Source: Phymorhynchus buccinoides (Eukaryota; Mollusca; Gastropoda; Neogastropoda; Raphitomidae). From it: a stretch of DNA of 64,000 bases. Shown in pieces: positions 1 through 12,700 of the stretch (position 1 is its first letter; each line of letters opens with the position of its first letter). Under the pieces are notes generated by a model. It was not told where the DNA came from and searched no databases. It worked only from the letters and a program-made list of their open reading frames with translations. The stretch is taken from the NCBI GenBank assembly GCA_017654935.2, contig CM065710.1, positions 24,963,582-25,027,581 of the forward strand, in the 5' to 3' direction. The position numbers were made by a program, and so were the translations under genes.

Positions 1-340
1 TAAAGATCGGTCGTAGTAGTGTGTGAAACTTAGTAACTGTAGGCCTAATGTTAATAGTATAGGGTAGGGTGTTTCAATTTCGATCACACGATTCTACATC
101 GTTTTCCTAAGACGCGGATGTTTTCAATGCGAACAGTTCACACAGGAGGGGAGTAGTAGAAACTTAGTAACTGTAGGCCTAATTTGTTAATAGGGTAGGG
201 TAGGGTGTTTCAATTTCGGTCACACGATTCTACATCGTTCTGATTCTGTGCGTGTAAAACTGACTTTCTTTTTAAAATCTCTGAAGACGCGGATACAGGG
301 GAATCTTTCAATGCGAACAGTTCACACAGGTGGGGACCTT
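1..340. repeat. Two-copy tandem duplication
   Basis: A segment containing 'acttagtaactgtaggcc', 'agggtagggtgtttcaattt', 'acgattctacatcgtt' and 'aatgcgaacagttcacacag' occurs at about 27-147 and again at about 168-336. The second copy is longer through an internal insertion. No coding sense was seen; the copies differ at scattered bases. Confidence 0.75.
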
Positions 341-1170
341 CTTGAAGTTCTGAGTGTAGTAAAAAATGTTTTTGTAATAAATATGTTTTAGTAGTAAAAC
401 ATGTTTTACTACACTTTTGTCTCGGAGAGACAATGTTAGTAAAGCAAGAGAAAAATAACAGATAATAAAGATGTCTGTTGTCACTGACAGTTGGGTTGCA
501 TCTTCCAAAATGGAAAAGAGTTCCTTATAGATAACTACCAATGTTTAACGTAACGGTTTAAAAAAAAAATTCATATAAGATGATAACGATTCTGACGACA
601 ACAACAGCAACAAAGCATCAACATCTGAACAGAAAAAGCCACTCTTTATTCGGTGGGCTATGCAGTCATGAAAAACGGGCTGTGATCCACCCATGGGAAC
701 CATTTCGGACTCCCCTACATTGTAGCTGATGGTCATCAAGCCGAGAGTAGCTATATGTGCCTCTGTATACTTAATGGAATGTCCCGTGTGTGCCTGCTCC
801 CCAGCAACACAATACGGGACTTCCAAGTCTGGAGCAGAGCTGCTCTCGTGTTGATAGGGCAGGCGTGGCGGGCGCATCTCCGGGTCCCATCAGCACCTTC
901 GCGTGTTTCCTTTTTCATTCTTTTTTTTTTTTGTCATCCATTCATTTACCAAAGTTTTCCTAGATCCAAATGAAATTCCAGAATAACTCCATAATGTGTT
1001 TGTACCATTGTATGCCAATATTTCGTTTCCGACTATGACTGCCAATAAACAGGGCATGGAAACCCTGCGGGATGGGCTAAAATTTGTTTATGTAGGAGAA
1101 GCCTTGCCCAGGGTACATCCTCTCGGCCCAATGAATTTGAGGACAGATGGCGGGGAAAGGTCCAAAAAAT
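341..1170. other. Gene-free stretch with an unassigned open frame
   Basis: The minus strand is open for 110 codons (545-877) and the plus strand carries shorter open frames, but none has a recognisable domain or convincing splice context. The minus-strand segment reads through an AATAAA-like motif near 650, so it could be the decayed 3' end of a transcript or retroelement. I do not call a gene here. Confidence 0.4.
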
Positions 1171-2125
1171 TTGAGCTGCGGCACTAGAGCCAGTGGAAAT
1201 GGCCCTTAGAGAGTCATAGTCTTCCAACGAAATGTGTACTTTAACAAAGCTGCGGCACTAGAGCCAGTGCAAATGCCCCCTAGTTAGAGAGTCCTAGTCT
1301 TCAACGAAAGACTAAGCTGTTCCATGATATTCCAACAAATGTCTTTAGCTGCGGCACTAGAGCCAGTGGAAATGACCCCTAGTTAGAGAGTCCTAGTCTT
1401 CAACGAAAGACTAAGCTGTTCCATGATATTCCAACAAATGTCTTTAGCTGCGGCACTAGAGCCAGTGGAAATGGCCCCTAGTTAGAGAGTCATAGTCTTC
1501 AACGAAAGACTAAGCTGTACCATGATATTCCAACAAATGTCTTTAGCTGCGGCACTAGAGCCGGTGGAAATGGCCCATAGTTAGAGAGTCCTAGTCTTCA
1601 ACGAAAGACTAAGCTGTACCATGATATCCAACAAATGTCTTTAGCTGCTGCACTAGAGCCGGTGGAAATGGCCCCTAGTTAGAGAGTCATAGTCTTCAAC
1701 GAAAGACTAAGCTGTTCCATGATATTCCAACAAATGTCTTTAGCTGCTGCACTAGAGCCAGTGGAAATGACCCCTAGTTAGAGAGTCATAGTCTTCAACG
1801 AAAGACTAAGCTGTACCATGATATTCCAACAAATGTCTTTAGCTGCGGCACTAGAGCCAGTGGAAATGACCCCTAGTTAGAGAGTCATAGTCTTCAACGA
1901 AAGACTAAGCTGTACCATGATATTCCAACAAATGTCGTTAGCTGCGGCACTAGAGCCAGTGGAAATGACCCCTAGTTAGAGAGTCATAGTCTTCAACGAA
2001 AGACTAAGCTGTGCCATGATATTCCAACAAATGTCTTTAGCTGCGGCACTAGAGCCAGTGGAAATGACCCCTAGTTTGAGAGTCATAGTCTTCAACGAAA
2101 GCTGTACCATGATATTCCAATACTG
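1171..2125. repeat. About 98-bp satellite-like tandem repeat, about 10 units
   Basis: Units start with 'gctgcggcactagagccagt' near 1171, 1249, 1348, 1447, 1545, 1644, 1741, 1840, 1939 and 2037. Each also carries 'gagagtcatagtcttcaacg' and 'ccatgatattccaacaaatg'. Period is about 98 bp except the first, shorter unit. Copies differ at a few bases each (for example ccagtg/ccggtg, gcggca/gctgca), so the array is fairly young. Confidence 0.93.
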
Positions 2126-2341
2126 TTGCAAATAATTTATTGTAAAGCTCTCATTTTGCTGTAGGCCCCTACTGCACGCTAATGTCAACCAATGATGAAA
2201 AGCCCTTTGAGTACAGAAGTTGACAATACCACCATAGCCCTAACCCTGGTGGGATCTAAAAACCCGTGTCAAGCATTGCAAAAGGGGTTTCACAACGTTC
2301 GTTGCTATGGAAACCGTTTCGGTGGCCATCTCCAACGTTAA

Positions 2342-2532
2342 GGCCGTGTACACACATAAGCGGATATTCCATGCGGAAACCCGTGCGCAATCCATAAATA
2401 AGTGAATCAAAGAAGGGAACAGATTTGCGCACGTGTCCGAATTTCCCCTATATGCGTAAACTTTTGTCCTTCTTTGTTCCACTTATTTAGGGTTTTCCGG
2501 ACGGAACTTACGCGTCTAATGTGAACCCGGCC
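2342..2532 (-). mobile_element. Harbinger-like MITE, copy 1 (191 bp)
   Basis: The segment begins 'aggccgtgtacacacataag' and ends with the reverse complement of a GGCCGGGTTCACAT-type terminus. TAA is found on both sides (2339-2341 and 2533-2535). The same element in the opposite orientation lies at 59,067-59,260, again between TAA repeats. A 3-bp TWA-type target duplication with GGCC termini fits non-autonomous PIF/Harbinger elements; the superfamily call is inference because no transposase is present. Confidence 0.8.
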
Positions 2533-2599
2533 TAACTCTCAAGGGCGTGCTCTCGGCCATGAAAGTGGGGAAGTATCCTGGGCAAGACATTTCGGTAAA

Positions 2600-4139
<1,540 letters not shown>

Positions 4140-5160
4140 TTCATACTTGCTTTTCTTAGTAAATATTAAGCTGTATTCAGTCCGGCACTGGATGGTGGAT
4201 AGTTGCCGGCTGTGTCCGTTTCTTAGGCGAGTTGGAGCTGACTTCAGTCTGATGTTGTCGACCTTGACAATGCCGTTCAAGATCTTATAAAGCATTGTAA
4301 GCCTGGTAGACTTTCTGCGGTGCTCAAGTGTGGGCCATCCCATCTGAGAAAGCATGTCAGTTACACTGGAGGTGTTGTGGTAGCAGTTTAACACGAAGCG
4401 AGCCGCCCTTCTCTGTACAGCTTCGATTTTGTCCACGTTCCTCTGAGTGTGGGGGTCCCACACAGAACTGGCATATTCAAGCAAGGGTCTGACAAGGGTC
4501 AGGTATGCTTTCTCCCTCAGTTTTGACGAGCAGATCTCCAGATTTCGTCGTTGAAAGCCCAGCATTCTGTTTGCCTTTGATGTTATGGCCTCAACATGCA
4601 AGTCCCAGCTGATGTCCTTCTGGATGGTGATACCTAGATACTTAACTGAAGTCACTGTGTCCAGGGTGTGGCCATGCAGGTCATAGCTGTGGTGGAGTGG
4701 TGTTCTACTCCTAGACACAGGTAGGACAATACACTTTTGGGGATGGAATCCCATATCCCAATTTCCTTCTCAGTCTGCCAGGTGTTGGAGATCCTGTTGC
4801 AGCTGTCTTTGGTCCTGTACAGAAGTGAAGGTTTTGTAGAGTGCTGTGTCGTCCGCAAACAGTCGTGTTGGTGAGGTCACTTGCTCTGGCAGGTCATTTA
4901 TGTAAGCGAGGAAGAGACAGGGTCCAAGCACTGATCCTTGGGGGACGCCGAATTTTACGCAAGCGTATTCCGATCGGGCTCCCTCGATTTCAACTGCCTG
5001 AGTCTATCTGTCAGAAAGTTCTCGATCCAGCCGTTGACTTCGCCCCTAATGCCATTGTGGTGGAGTTTGTGCAGGAGAAGGCTGTGATTCACCTTGTCAA
5101 AGGCCTTGGCAAAATCCATGACAAGGATGTCTGTTTGTTTGCCCTCTTTGAATCTAGATC
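4140..5160 (-). pseudogene. Jockey/CR1-like LINE reverse-transcriptase fragment
   Basis: On the minus strand 4098-4754 is open for 218 codons with VKYLGITI, LTLVRPLLEYASSVWDPH and IEAVQRRAARFVL, the RT thumb region. Reading on upstream (4755-5145) gives palm motifs in adjoining frames, including GVPQGSVLGPCLF and LFADDTAL and an FAKAFDKV-type box, so the frame is broken at least once. The fragment is 5'-truncated near 5160, and its 3' end meets the (ATT)n tract of the plus-strand LINE. It differs from the neighbouring LINE in family. Confidence 0.85.
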
Positions 5161-5887
5161 TAGATTTAACTGTGGGTGTTTGTGTGACTTGAACAGCAAA
5201 TCGGGATTTCGGGAATTGTTCGTCTGTTTTATGCTATTTTCAAAAGCAGTTTTTTTTCTAAAAGTGTTCAAATACATGAAATTTAACATAAAATACTGGA
5301 ATCGATAGAGGTTGAAAGGATTTATAAACAGTAAGAAAGGCAAGTCTGAAAATGTGGGGAGAGCCGAGAAATATAGGGGAGGGAGGGGTGGACCTTTACT
5401 GATATTTCTTGCTTTCAAATAAAAACTTGATGTCAGAGTCATATACATTGATCAAAGACCAAAACAAAAGCAATCATCAAAAAACAAATTTTGTGATTTA
5501 AAATGGATGCTCATATAAGTTGTAAATTTCAAGTCACCCCCCTTGCATTTCATCAAATAAAATATACTGGCGAAATTCACGGGAGTTAATTTTGGACACA
5601 ATGGTCATTATTTTTTTGTGTTAAATAAATTTCCGGAATCGGAATAGCACTACTTAGAAATTAGATATTTTACAACAAAATGTTATTAGGTAACACCTTT
5701 TCACTATGTCCATTTTGGTTTAAATCCATTCATTATCTATGATATAGTCAGTGTTTTAAAACAACAAATTATCAGGCTTTGTTTTTTAAATAACCATTTT
5801 TTTAGATCATCATCACGCACACGCACACACACACACCATATGTTCTTTTAAAGAGCGGGAGGACGTAAAGCATAACCGACACACACA

Positions 5888-5984
<97 letters not shown>

Positions 5985-6338
5985 AGAAACGCACAGCCCT
6001 CGTTCCTATTTCAATGTACTCCCGTACTGTTATGACTGGGAGTACAAAAAAGCATCATTGTTTCTCCATACTACCAGAGGAGGCAGACTGTCAGCTTTCG
6101 GTTATCTTGTACTTTACACACACACGCACACACCTCAACGTTTTGCATTGATAATGTTTCACTGAGAAGCAACATTCTGAAATTTTCGGGGAAGGGATAT
6201 GGGTAGGGTCAGTGCTAGGGATATTGTCTTGAAACTGAGAAAAGAAGACTTTGAGATTAAGGGTCGTAAACATGAGAAGGGGGTGGGGTTCTTAAATACA
6301 AGATTGCCCAATTGACAACAGCTTTCTGTGTTGCTTAG
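5161..6338. other. Gene-free stretch
   Basis: AT-rich, low-complexity DNA without a supported gene. It contains an interrupted CA microsatellite at about 5816-5982. Open frames here lack domains. Confidence 0.6.
5816..5982. repeat. (CA)n microsatellite, interrupted
   Basis: Two blocks of CA repeats separated by about 40 bp of unique sequence, then a long CA tract ending at 'agagagaaac'. Confidence 0.93.
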
Positions 6339-6342
6339 TTAA

Positions 6343-6582
6343 CCCTTTCACCGCCAACGTCGTATTTTAGCACCACAGTGATTTAACACCTATGTCACTA
6401 AAAGGCATCAAAATAGGGTCTATTATCCAAAGACCCTAATTGTCTTAGTTTTGGGAAGTAAGCATAGACCTTATTTTATATCATGTTACAGAAGAATCCC
6501 CAATACTGCAGACGGATTTTGTTCTCTACCCAGGTAAATTAAATAGCAATGTTTGGCTGAAATATGGCTGGCGGTGAAAGGG
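6343..6582. mobile_element. piggyBac-like MITE (240 bp)
   Basis: The element has perfect 14-bp terminal inverted repeats: CCCTTTCACCGCCA at 6343-6356 and TGGCGGTGAAAGGG at 6569-6582. TTAA stands immediately outside each end (6339-6342 and 6583-6586). TTAA duplication with CCC/GGG termini is the established hallmark of piggyBac-superfamily elements. The interior is AT-rich and non-coding, so this is a non-autonomous copy. Confidence 0.88.
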
Positions 6583-6586
6583 TTAA

Positions 6587-7337
6587 CAACATAAATGTAT
6601 GCATCGTTATAAAAAAAAAGCCTGTTGCGGTCAGCTCACCTTCTATATTCATTTTCTTCTTGGGAACCATTCCAAATCGAAATGCACCGAAACAGTGCAA
6701 ACCTTCGCAAGGACAGGCAGCTCAGTTTTCACTTGCTAAAATAATCCCACCTGAACCACACCCAGAGCTCTGAGAAGGAGAAGCAGCTCAAGGTTTTGCC
6801 TGCCTGAGCCAAGTTGGCGTGCAAAGAAAAGGATTTTCACAAGACGAACCCCCATTTCATAACAATTAAAAAAAATCAACTTAATTAGGTCAACATTCTA
6901 AAAAGATAAGTTATAACGTGACATTCAAAATCATAATACTAAATTTAAAAAAAGACGCATAAAAGTTAAAACAGTCTAAATCACAATGACAGTCCCGAAC
7001 TACCACAAACTGTAATTTAGATGAAATAAAATATCCTACTCATTGTAGCTAAACAGTTCAGGACTTAAAAACAAACAGCTTTTCCCCCATTAATAAACAG
7101 ACTGACAAACATGCAAAAATCTTGGGTCAGAGTACTGAATGGTAGATTAATACCAGCATCCCTATTTACTATGATCAAATCCAGATTCATTGTTACTACT
7201 ACCATTGTACGTTGTACATTGTCTACATGTAATCAAAGATGTTGCTGTCAGAATAGCTGACCTGTCTTCGTTGTTGAGTCTCTTATTTACCGACTCTTGT
7301 TAACAGCTTACATTTGTGTTCCTTGTTTCATATTTAG
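6587..7337. other. Gene-free stretch upstream of the receptor exon
   Basis: AT-rich sequence without a recognisable exon. If the receptor gene has a signal-peptide exon inside the window it should lie here or further upstream; I could not identify one. Confidence 0.5.
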
Positions 7338-8039
7338 GTTTAAATAATGCCAGCCACATCTCAAACACTACTACGTTCGCCAATTCTTCAATTCCAACCA
7401 ACAAAAATACAACAATAACTACTTTGAGCCCACTAAAAATAAGCAAAACAACGATTATGAGTACCATTGGGAATACTTTTAGCGAGAACGCATTCAACCA
7501 AATCAGCATGGCTACAACAGTGAACCCAACCGGAATTTATGATACAACTAAATACAGCATTAGAGAAACCAACGTTACACAAACACGATCCATAAAACTA
7601 CCCTTTACTAATATTACTCACTGCCTCACAACAGCCAACACATCTGCTTTACTAAGTCGCACATACATTACTATCAAAATCCGTTTTCCTGACAAACGAC
7701 ACCTAAAATGTTACCTTCAACTCAAATGCGATGAAAATAAAGTCATCAAATTCCGGCATAATGTTTCTCGTGACATCAACGTAACTATCTGGCAATTTCG
7801 CCGTGGAAAGCTTCTGTATCCAGAGCTGCTGCTGACTCATCTTCCTCGAAACAAAGTGAAAAAGATTGGGGACTTTTACAGCTGGAGCGGTCATGTGGTG
7901 TTTCTGTTTCAGTGGAGAAAGAAAATGTCTGAGAGGATGACGACGACGATGAAGACGATGATGATGGAGCTCAATTACAGTGCTATTGATGCCTCAGAGG
8001 CTGGTCATTTAAAAGTCAGTCACACGTCTCTGTCCAGAG
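7338..8039 (+). CDS. Receptor exon A: Thr/Asn-rich stalk and CUB-like segment
   Basis: The acceptor is 'catatttag' at 7337, entering at codon phase 1. The chosen donor is CAGAG|GTTTGC at 8040, which gives phase 1 as needed by the next exon; the donor is weak and other GT sites are possible. The translation opens with about 90 residues rich in T, S and N with many N-glycosylation sequons, mucin-like. It continues with CYLQLKCDENKVIKF and WSGHVVFLFQW, which resembles the middle and end of a CUB domain. A dispersed (CTT)n-headed repeat begins about 30 bp after the donor. Confidence 0.6.
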
Positions 8040-9437
8040 GTTTGCTAACCTATTATGTAGCAATGGCTTCTTCTCTTCTTCTTCTTCTTCTTCGAACACT
8101 TAGACAGTTTCCTGTCAATTATGAGCGCAGATGCGTCATGCTGCCGTTATGCGCCTAACTAAGAAATAGTTAGGCCCAGTAAGTCCGACTTCGGCTGGAG
8201 GAAATCTTTTTGAAAGAATTTCTTGAAAAAGGGCGGGAGAATGGAACAGTAAGGCAAAAAGATAGTAGATGATAGCAAGCAAAAGGAAAAGGCAGAGTCA
8301 AAGAGAGTGGCAGATTAGAGGGAGATACAAGCACAGAACTTCCAGAAGGTGGGGGAACTATTGATACAAAATACCCCCCGGTATCCCCACGGGGTGGTGT
8401 AGCCATTTTAAAAAGACCATCATCATCACGACCGTCACCTCTGCCAGGAATAGTATACAGTTTCTGATCGTTTACTTTTTATGCCTGTGTGCTTATGTCT
8501 TTTTCAATATTTAAGGATAATTTCAGTTAAAGATATGCACACATATGGATGGAAATAAAAAGTGTACTGTCGCAACCCAACAATTTAAAGCTTTGAATTA
8601 ACGTAAAACGTTATTTATTTTTTTTAAACCTGTAATTATTAGTTTGTTTTAACACTTATTATGCTTAGGTGCATAGTTCTGAAAGGATTGTCATTATTTC
8701 AGTCAACGGTTATTTTTCTTGCTTAATATTCCTTTTCACAAAGATAATCTGTAACACAAAATTTGTTTTCAAATTGTGTGACTGATAACTAAGCCTGCTA
8801 TTTCCCTAATCCCATTCCAATTATTTTCCAAATCCAATTTTAATTATTTCCCCTTAGTGAAGCTCTGCACTGTTGCATCAGTAATTTCTTTCCAGCCTTT
8901 CTTTTTATTTTAATTAATCAGGATTCATACGAACACCACCCGACTTCTTCCCTTACTATTACACCGGATGCGCCACGGTGACAGCGCCACCCACTCACGT
9001 GACCTTCTTCACCAGCCCTGATTCGGAGAATCCCTACATTTTCATTGGCCACTGCGGGGAACAACCAACCGTCGGTCGACTCATGGGGGACAAGCACAGA
9101 ATTTTCCCGGACTTCCTCTACTATTATCTAGACATTTCTCCAGGTCCGGACGACCACAATCGAAGCGTTCCAATGTCGGTGTTGCATTGCTATTGTCTGC
9201 ATCCTTGCGGTAACGAGGAGTTGAAAAAGATGGGCCCTTTGAATGTCACGTTTTCTTTTCACAGAACCAAGCCTTACATAGTCAGGGGGAAGTGGAATTG
9301 TTCCAAGACCGAATGGCCTGAGTTACATTGGCATTTTCCATGCGATTTGACAAGTCAGTGTGTGGCCGGGGAGGATGAGAAACGGTGTGGGTATTACTCG
9401 AGTCGGTGTGGACTGGGAAGGGTTAGTTGTTGTTGGG

Positions 9438-9505
<68 letters not shown>

Positions 9506-9660
9506 TGTGTGCGTGTGCGCGTGTGTGTATGAATGAATGAATGTGGAAGTGCGAGAGAGTGGGTGAGAGAGAGAGAAAGAGTTAGACAGCCTGAGTCTGT
9601 TTATTGTACATCGGTTATGGTACATTTCAAAAACACAAAGATGCATAAAGAGGGGGGGGG

Positions 9661-9758
<98 letters not shown>

Positions 9759-12700
9759 GAGACAGAGAGAGAGACAGATAGAGAGTTGATGCACATAACA
9801 GACAGACAGACATAAACTTACTTGGTAATGTTCAGGCACAGATACCAAGGCACAGCATTACCGATAACAAGACAGCCAGATAGACGCACAGATAAACGAA
9901 CAACCCACCATGGAAAACAAACACACGCTCACGTGAATGAAAACCACAGAAGTACATCAAAATACAACAAGAAAGTAATGAACAAAAATCAACAACAGGT
10001 TACTAATAGCCAAGGGGTGATTTGCCGGAAATGCTCATCACACGATTAATAAAGAAGGCAAACAGTGCCTGCCTGAAGTGCTTATCACAAAATTAGTAAA
10101 GACGGCAGACAGTGCCTGCCAGAAGTGCTTATCACAAAATGAATGAAGAAGGCAGACAGTGCCTGCCAGAAGTGCTTATCACAAAATTAGTAAAGACGGC
10201 AGACACTGCCTGCCTGAAGTGCTTTTCACAAAAAGAATGAAGAAAGCAGATGATGCCTGCCAGAAGAGTTTAATCACAAAATGAATACAAAAGGCAGACA
10301 GTGCCTGCCAGTAGTGCTCATCACAAAATGAATACAGAAGGTAGACAGTGCCTGCCAGAAGTGCTCATCACAAAATGAATTCAGAAGGTAGACAGTGCCT
10401 GCCAAAAGTGCTCATCATAAAATGAATACAGAAGGTAGACAGTGCCTGCCAGAAGTGCTCATCACAAAATGAATGCAGAAGGTAGACAGTGCCTGCCAGA
10501 AGTGCTCATCACAAAATGAATGAAGAAGGTAGAATGGCAGTTCTGGCAAGTACCCATCATTATGTTCTCTGTTCTTTTTGTATCAGATCCACGAGGGAGG
10601 AAGCTGTTTTTTCGTTAATAAACTCTATTTAAATTTTGACTATTCCGAAGCTGCCTGCAGACAAAAGAAGAGGGGTTATGAGGCAGCCAGTTTCGATTCC
10701 ATGGGACAATGGCACTCGGTGCTAAGCACACTGAAATCACTGAAGTATCTGTATCAAGATTATCACCAGTACTGGATCGGGCTACTGTCCTACCATCAGG
10801 TGCTCAGTCTGTTGGAAGATGTCTATGTTAAGAACATGTGAGTATTTCTTTTCTTCTATACACAGCTAAGGTAATAACATGATTTTTTTTTAAAGGGTCA
10901 CTAAATGTTTTTAAAAAAAGTACAAATATCATTTTTATTTATCAAGTTTATGAAGAAAAATTAATTCAATGCGTGAAAGGTTGCAACATTTTTTTTTTCT
11001 TGAGAGCTCTTGAAAATATTTTTTATGGTAACCCAGTTTTTGAAGAAAAATCACTATTTGAGAGGCAAAACACCTACCACAGAACATTTCAATAGTGTAC
11101 AAACTGTCTTTGTTTTGATTTTTTTAAAAACTATTTCCCCTTGGGAATTGATATGCAGGACTATTGTATATCCTGACATTTTTAGCCCAAATATGGATGA
11201 ATATTTCCTCCGGATACCATAGAAATTGAATTTTTAAACGAAGACATTGCACTTGTGGAAGCGTGTTTGGACCTCAAAAAGGTTTCTTTTTTTCTGAAAA
11301 AGAGTTACAATGGAAACAGTTAAATTCTGGAGCACACGAAATAGTCTTGGGAAAACAAACTGGTGTACTCTTTCATGCAGTAATTGTCCTTTAAAAAAAA
11401 AGTTTTTAGATGACAGCTTCATTATTAAATATTTTATTACAACTATTGTGTGTTGCATTTTTTAGACACCCTGTAGTTTGGATGCTTCAATGCTCAGATA
11501 TACTGTTATTCTTGCAGACTAAATGCCACAAAGCTTACTAGGTTTTCTTTTCCATATTGATTTAGTAATTGTAAACCCTCTTGTCTAACCACTTGGGTGA
11601 ATACCAGATCACGTTTAACAACATACCTAATACAAGGAACTCTTAATGCACTAACTTCATTGCAGACAAGTTCTAGCCCAAGTCACAGGACTACTCTTAC
11701 CAATACTAACTTTGACTTCTTGAATTGCCTTTCTATATGGAAATGTGCGTACACTGCGTATTGCATTAGAACTATTTCGTTTTAGTTTGTTGGCTTTTTG
11801 TGTGCGTTTGTTTGTTAATTTGTTTGTTTATTTTTTATTTGTGGTGGTCCATGAAAAACATCAGATAATGTAGGGGTTTGGGGCATAACTCGAGGTCGTG
11901 TAAATGCTAAGAGCTAAGATCTCCAATAATTAGCTTACACAGAAATAGAATTTAAACATCTCTGCTAATTTTCGAATTTCAGTCATTTGAAATTTGGCAT
12001 CCATGATACATATTTTGCAGGAATCTGACATAGAAGAGAGAGTTTTAACTCTTTGTTTCTATTGATTTGTTTTCAAAAATGAGTAATCAAACAAACAAAT
12101 CAAACAAAAATAGAGGCAAATGTGTGCTCAACAAAATTTTAATATTTTTTGGGTTGCTGACTATTTTTTGCCTTTGGGCTCACAGTTGTGCTGAGTGACT
12201 TTTTCTCAGGCACTATCACGTTTTCAGGTATGCCTACACATGGCAGTGGCGACGTGGGTCAGTTGCCTATAACCTGCACTCGTCCTTTGAGCAACTGTGT
12301 GAACGAGCCACAGTCACACCTTTCAACTTTCAAGAGAAGAAAGTGAAAATTTCTACATGTTCAGACAGCCACCACATGGTAAGGCTTTCTGCATCTGATG
12401 ATTCAGTCATACCGTCTTAGGATCATACTTCTTCACTCAGTAGCTTTAGTTATTCGCCAAAAGTGTTAATAAATACTCGTCTGAAATGCAATGCAATGGT
12501 GGTGATTTCTATTGTGTAGCTAGATTCGTTTTTGTGTGTGTGCTTTTTTGTTAGAGTCACAAGAAGGTTGTTACAATATATGTTTGTAATCAAACGAACA
12601 GCAATCTTATAACAACTTGATGTAAGGCTAAAAATCCAAGTCAGTGCAGTTATTTGCCAATTGCTTTGTTTCAAAGTATATTATGCCTTCTTCCCTTTCT

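Noticed and set aside
545..877. 110-codon minus-strand frame as a gene
   Set aside because: No domain, no splice-supported neighbours; an AATAAA-like motif lies inside the frame.
7316..7337. Translation start of the receptor at 7316
   Set aside because: No ATG is there (the codon is GTG), the peptide is not a good signal sequence, and a splice acceptor ends at 7337.
10035..10530. CRISPR-like array
   Set aside because: Direct 47-bp units abut without unique spacers, in an animal intron.
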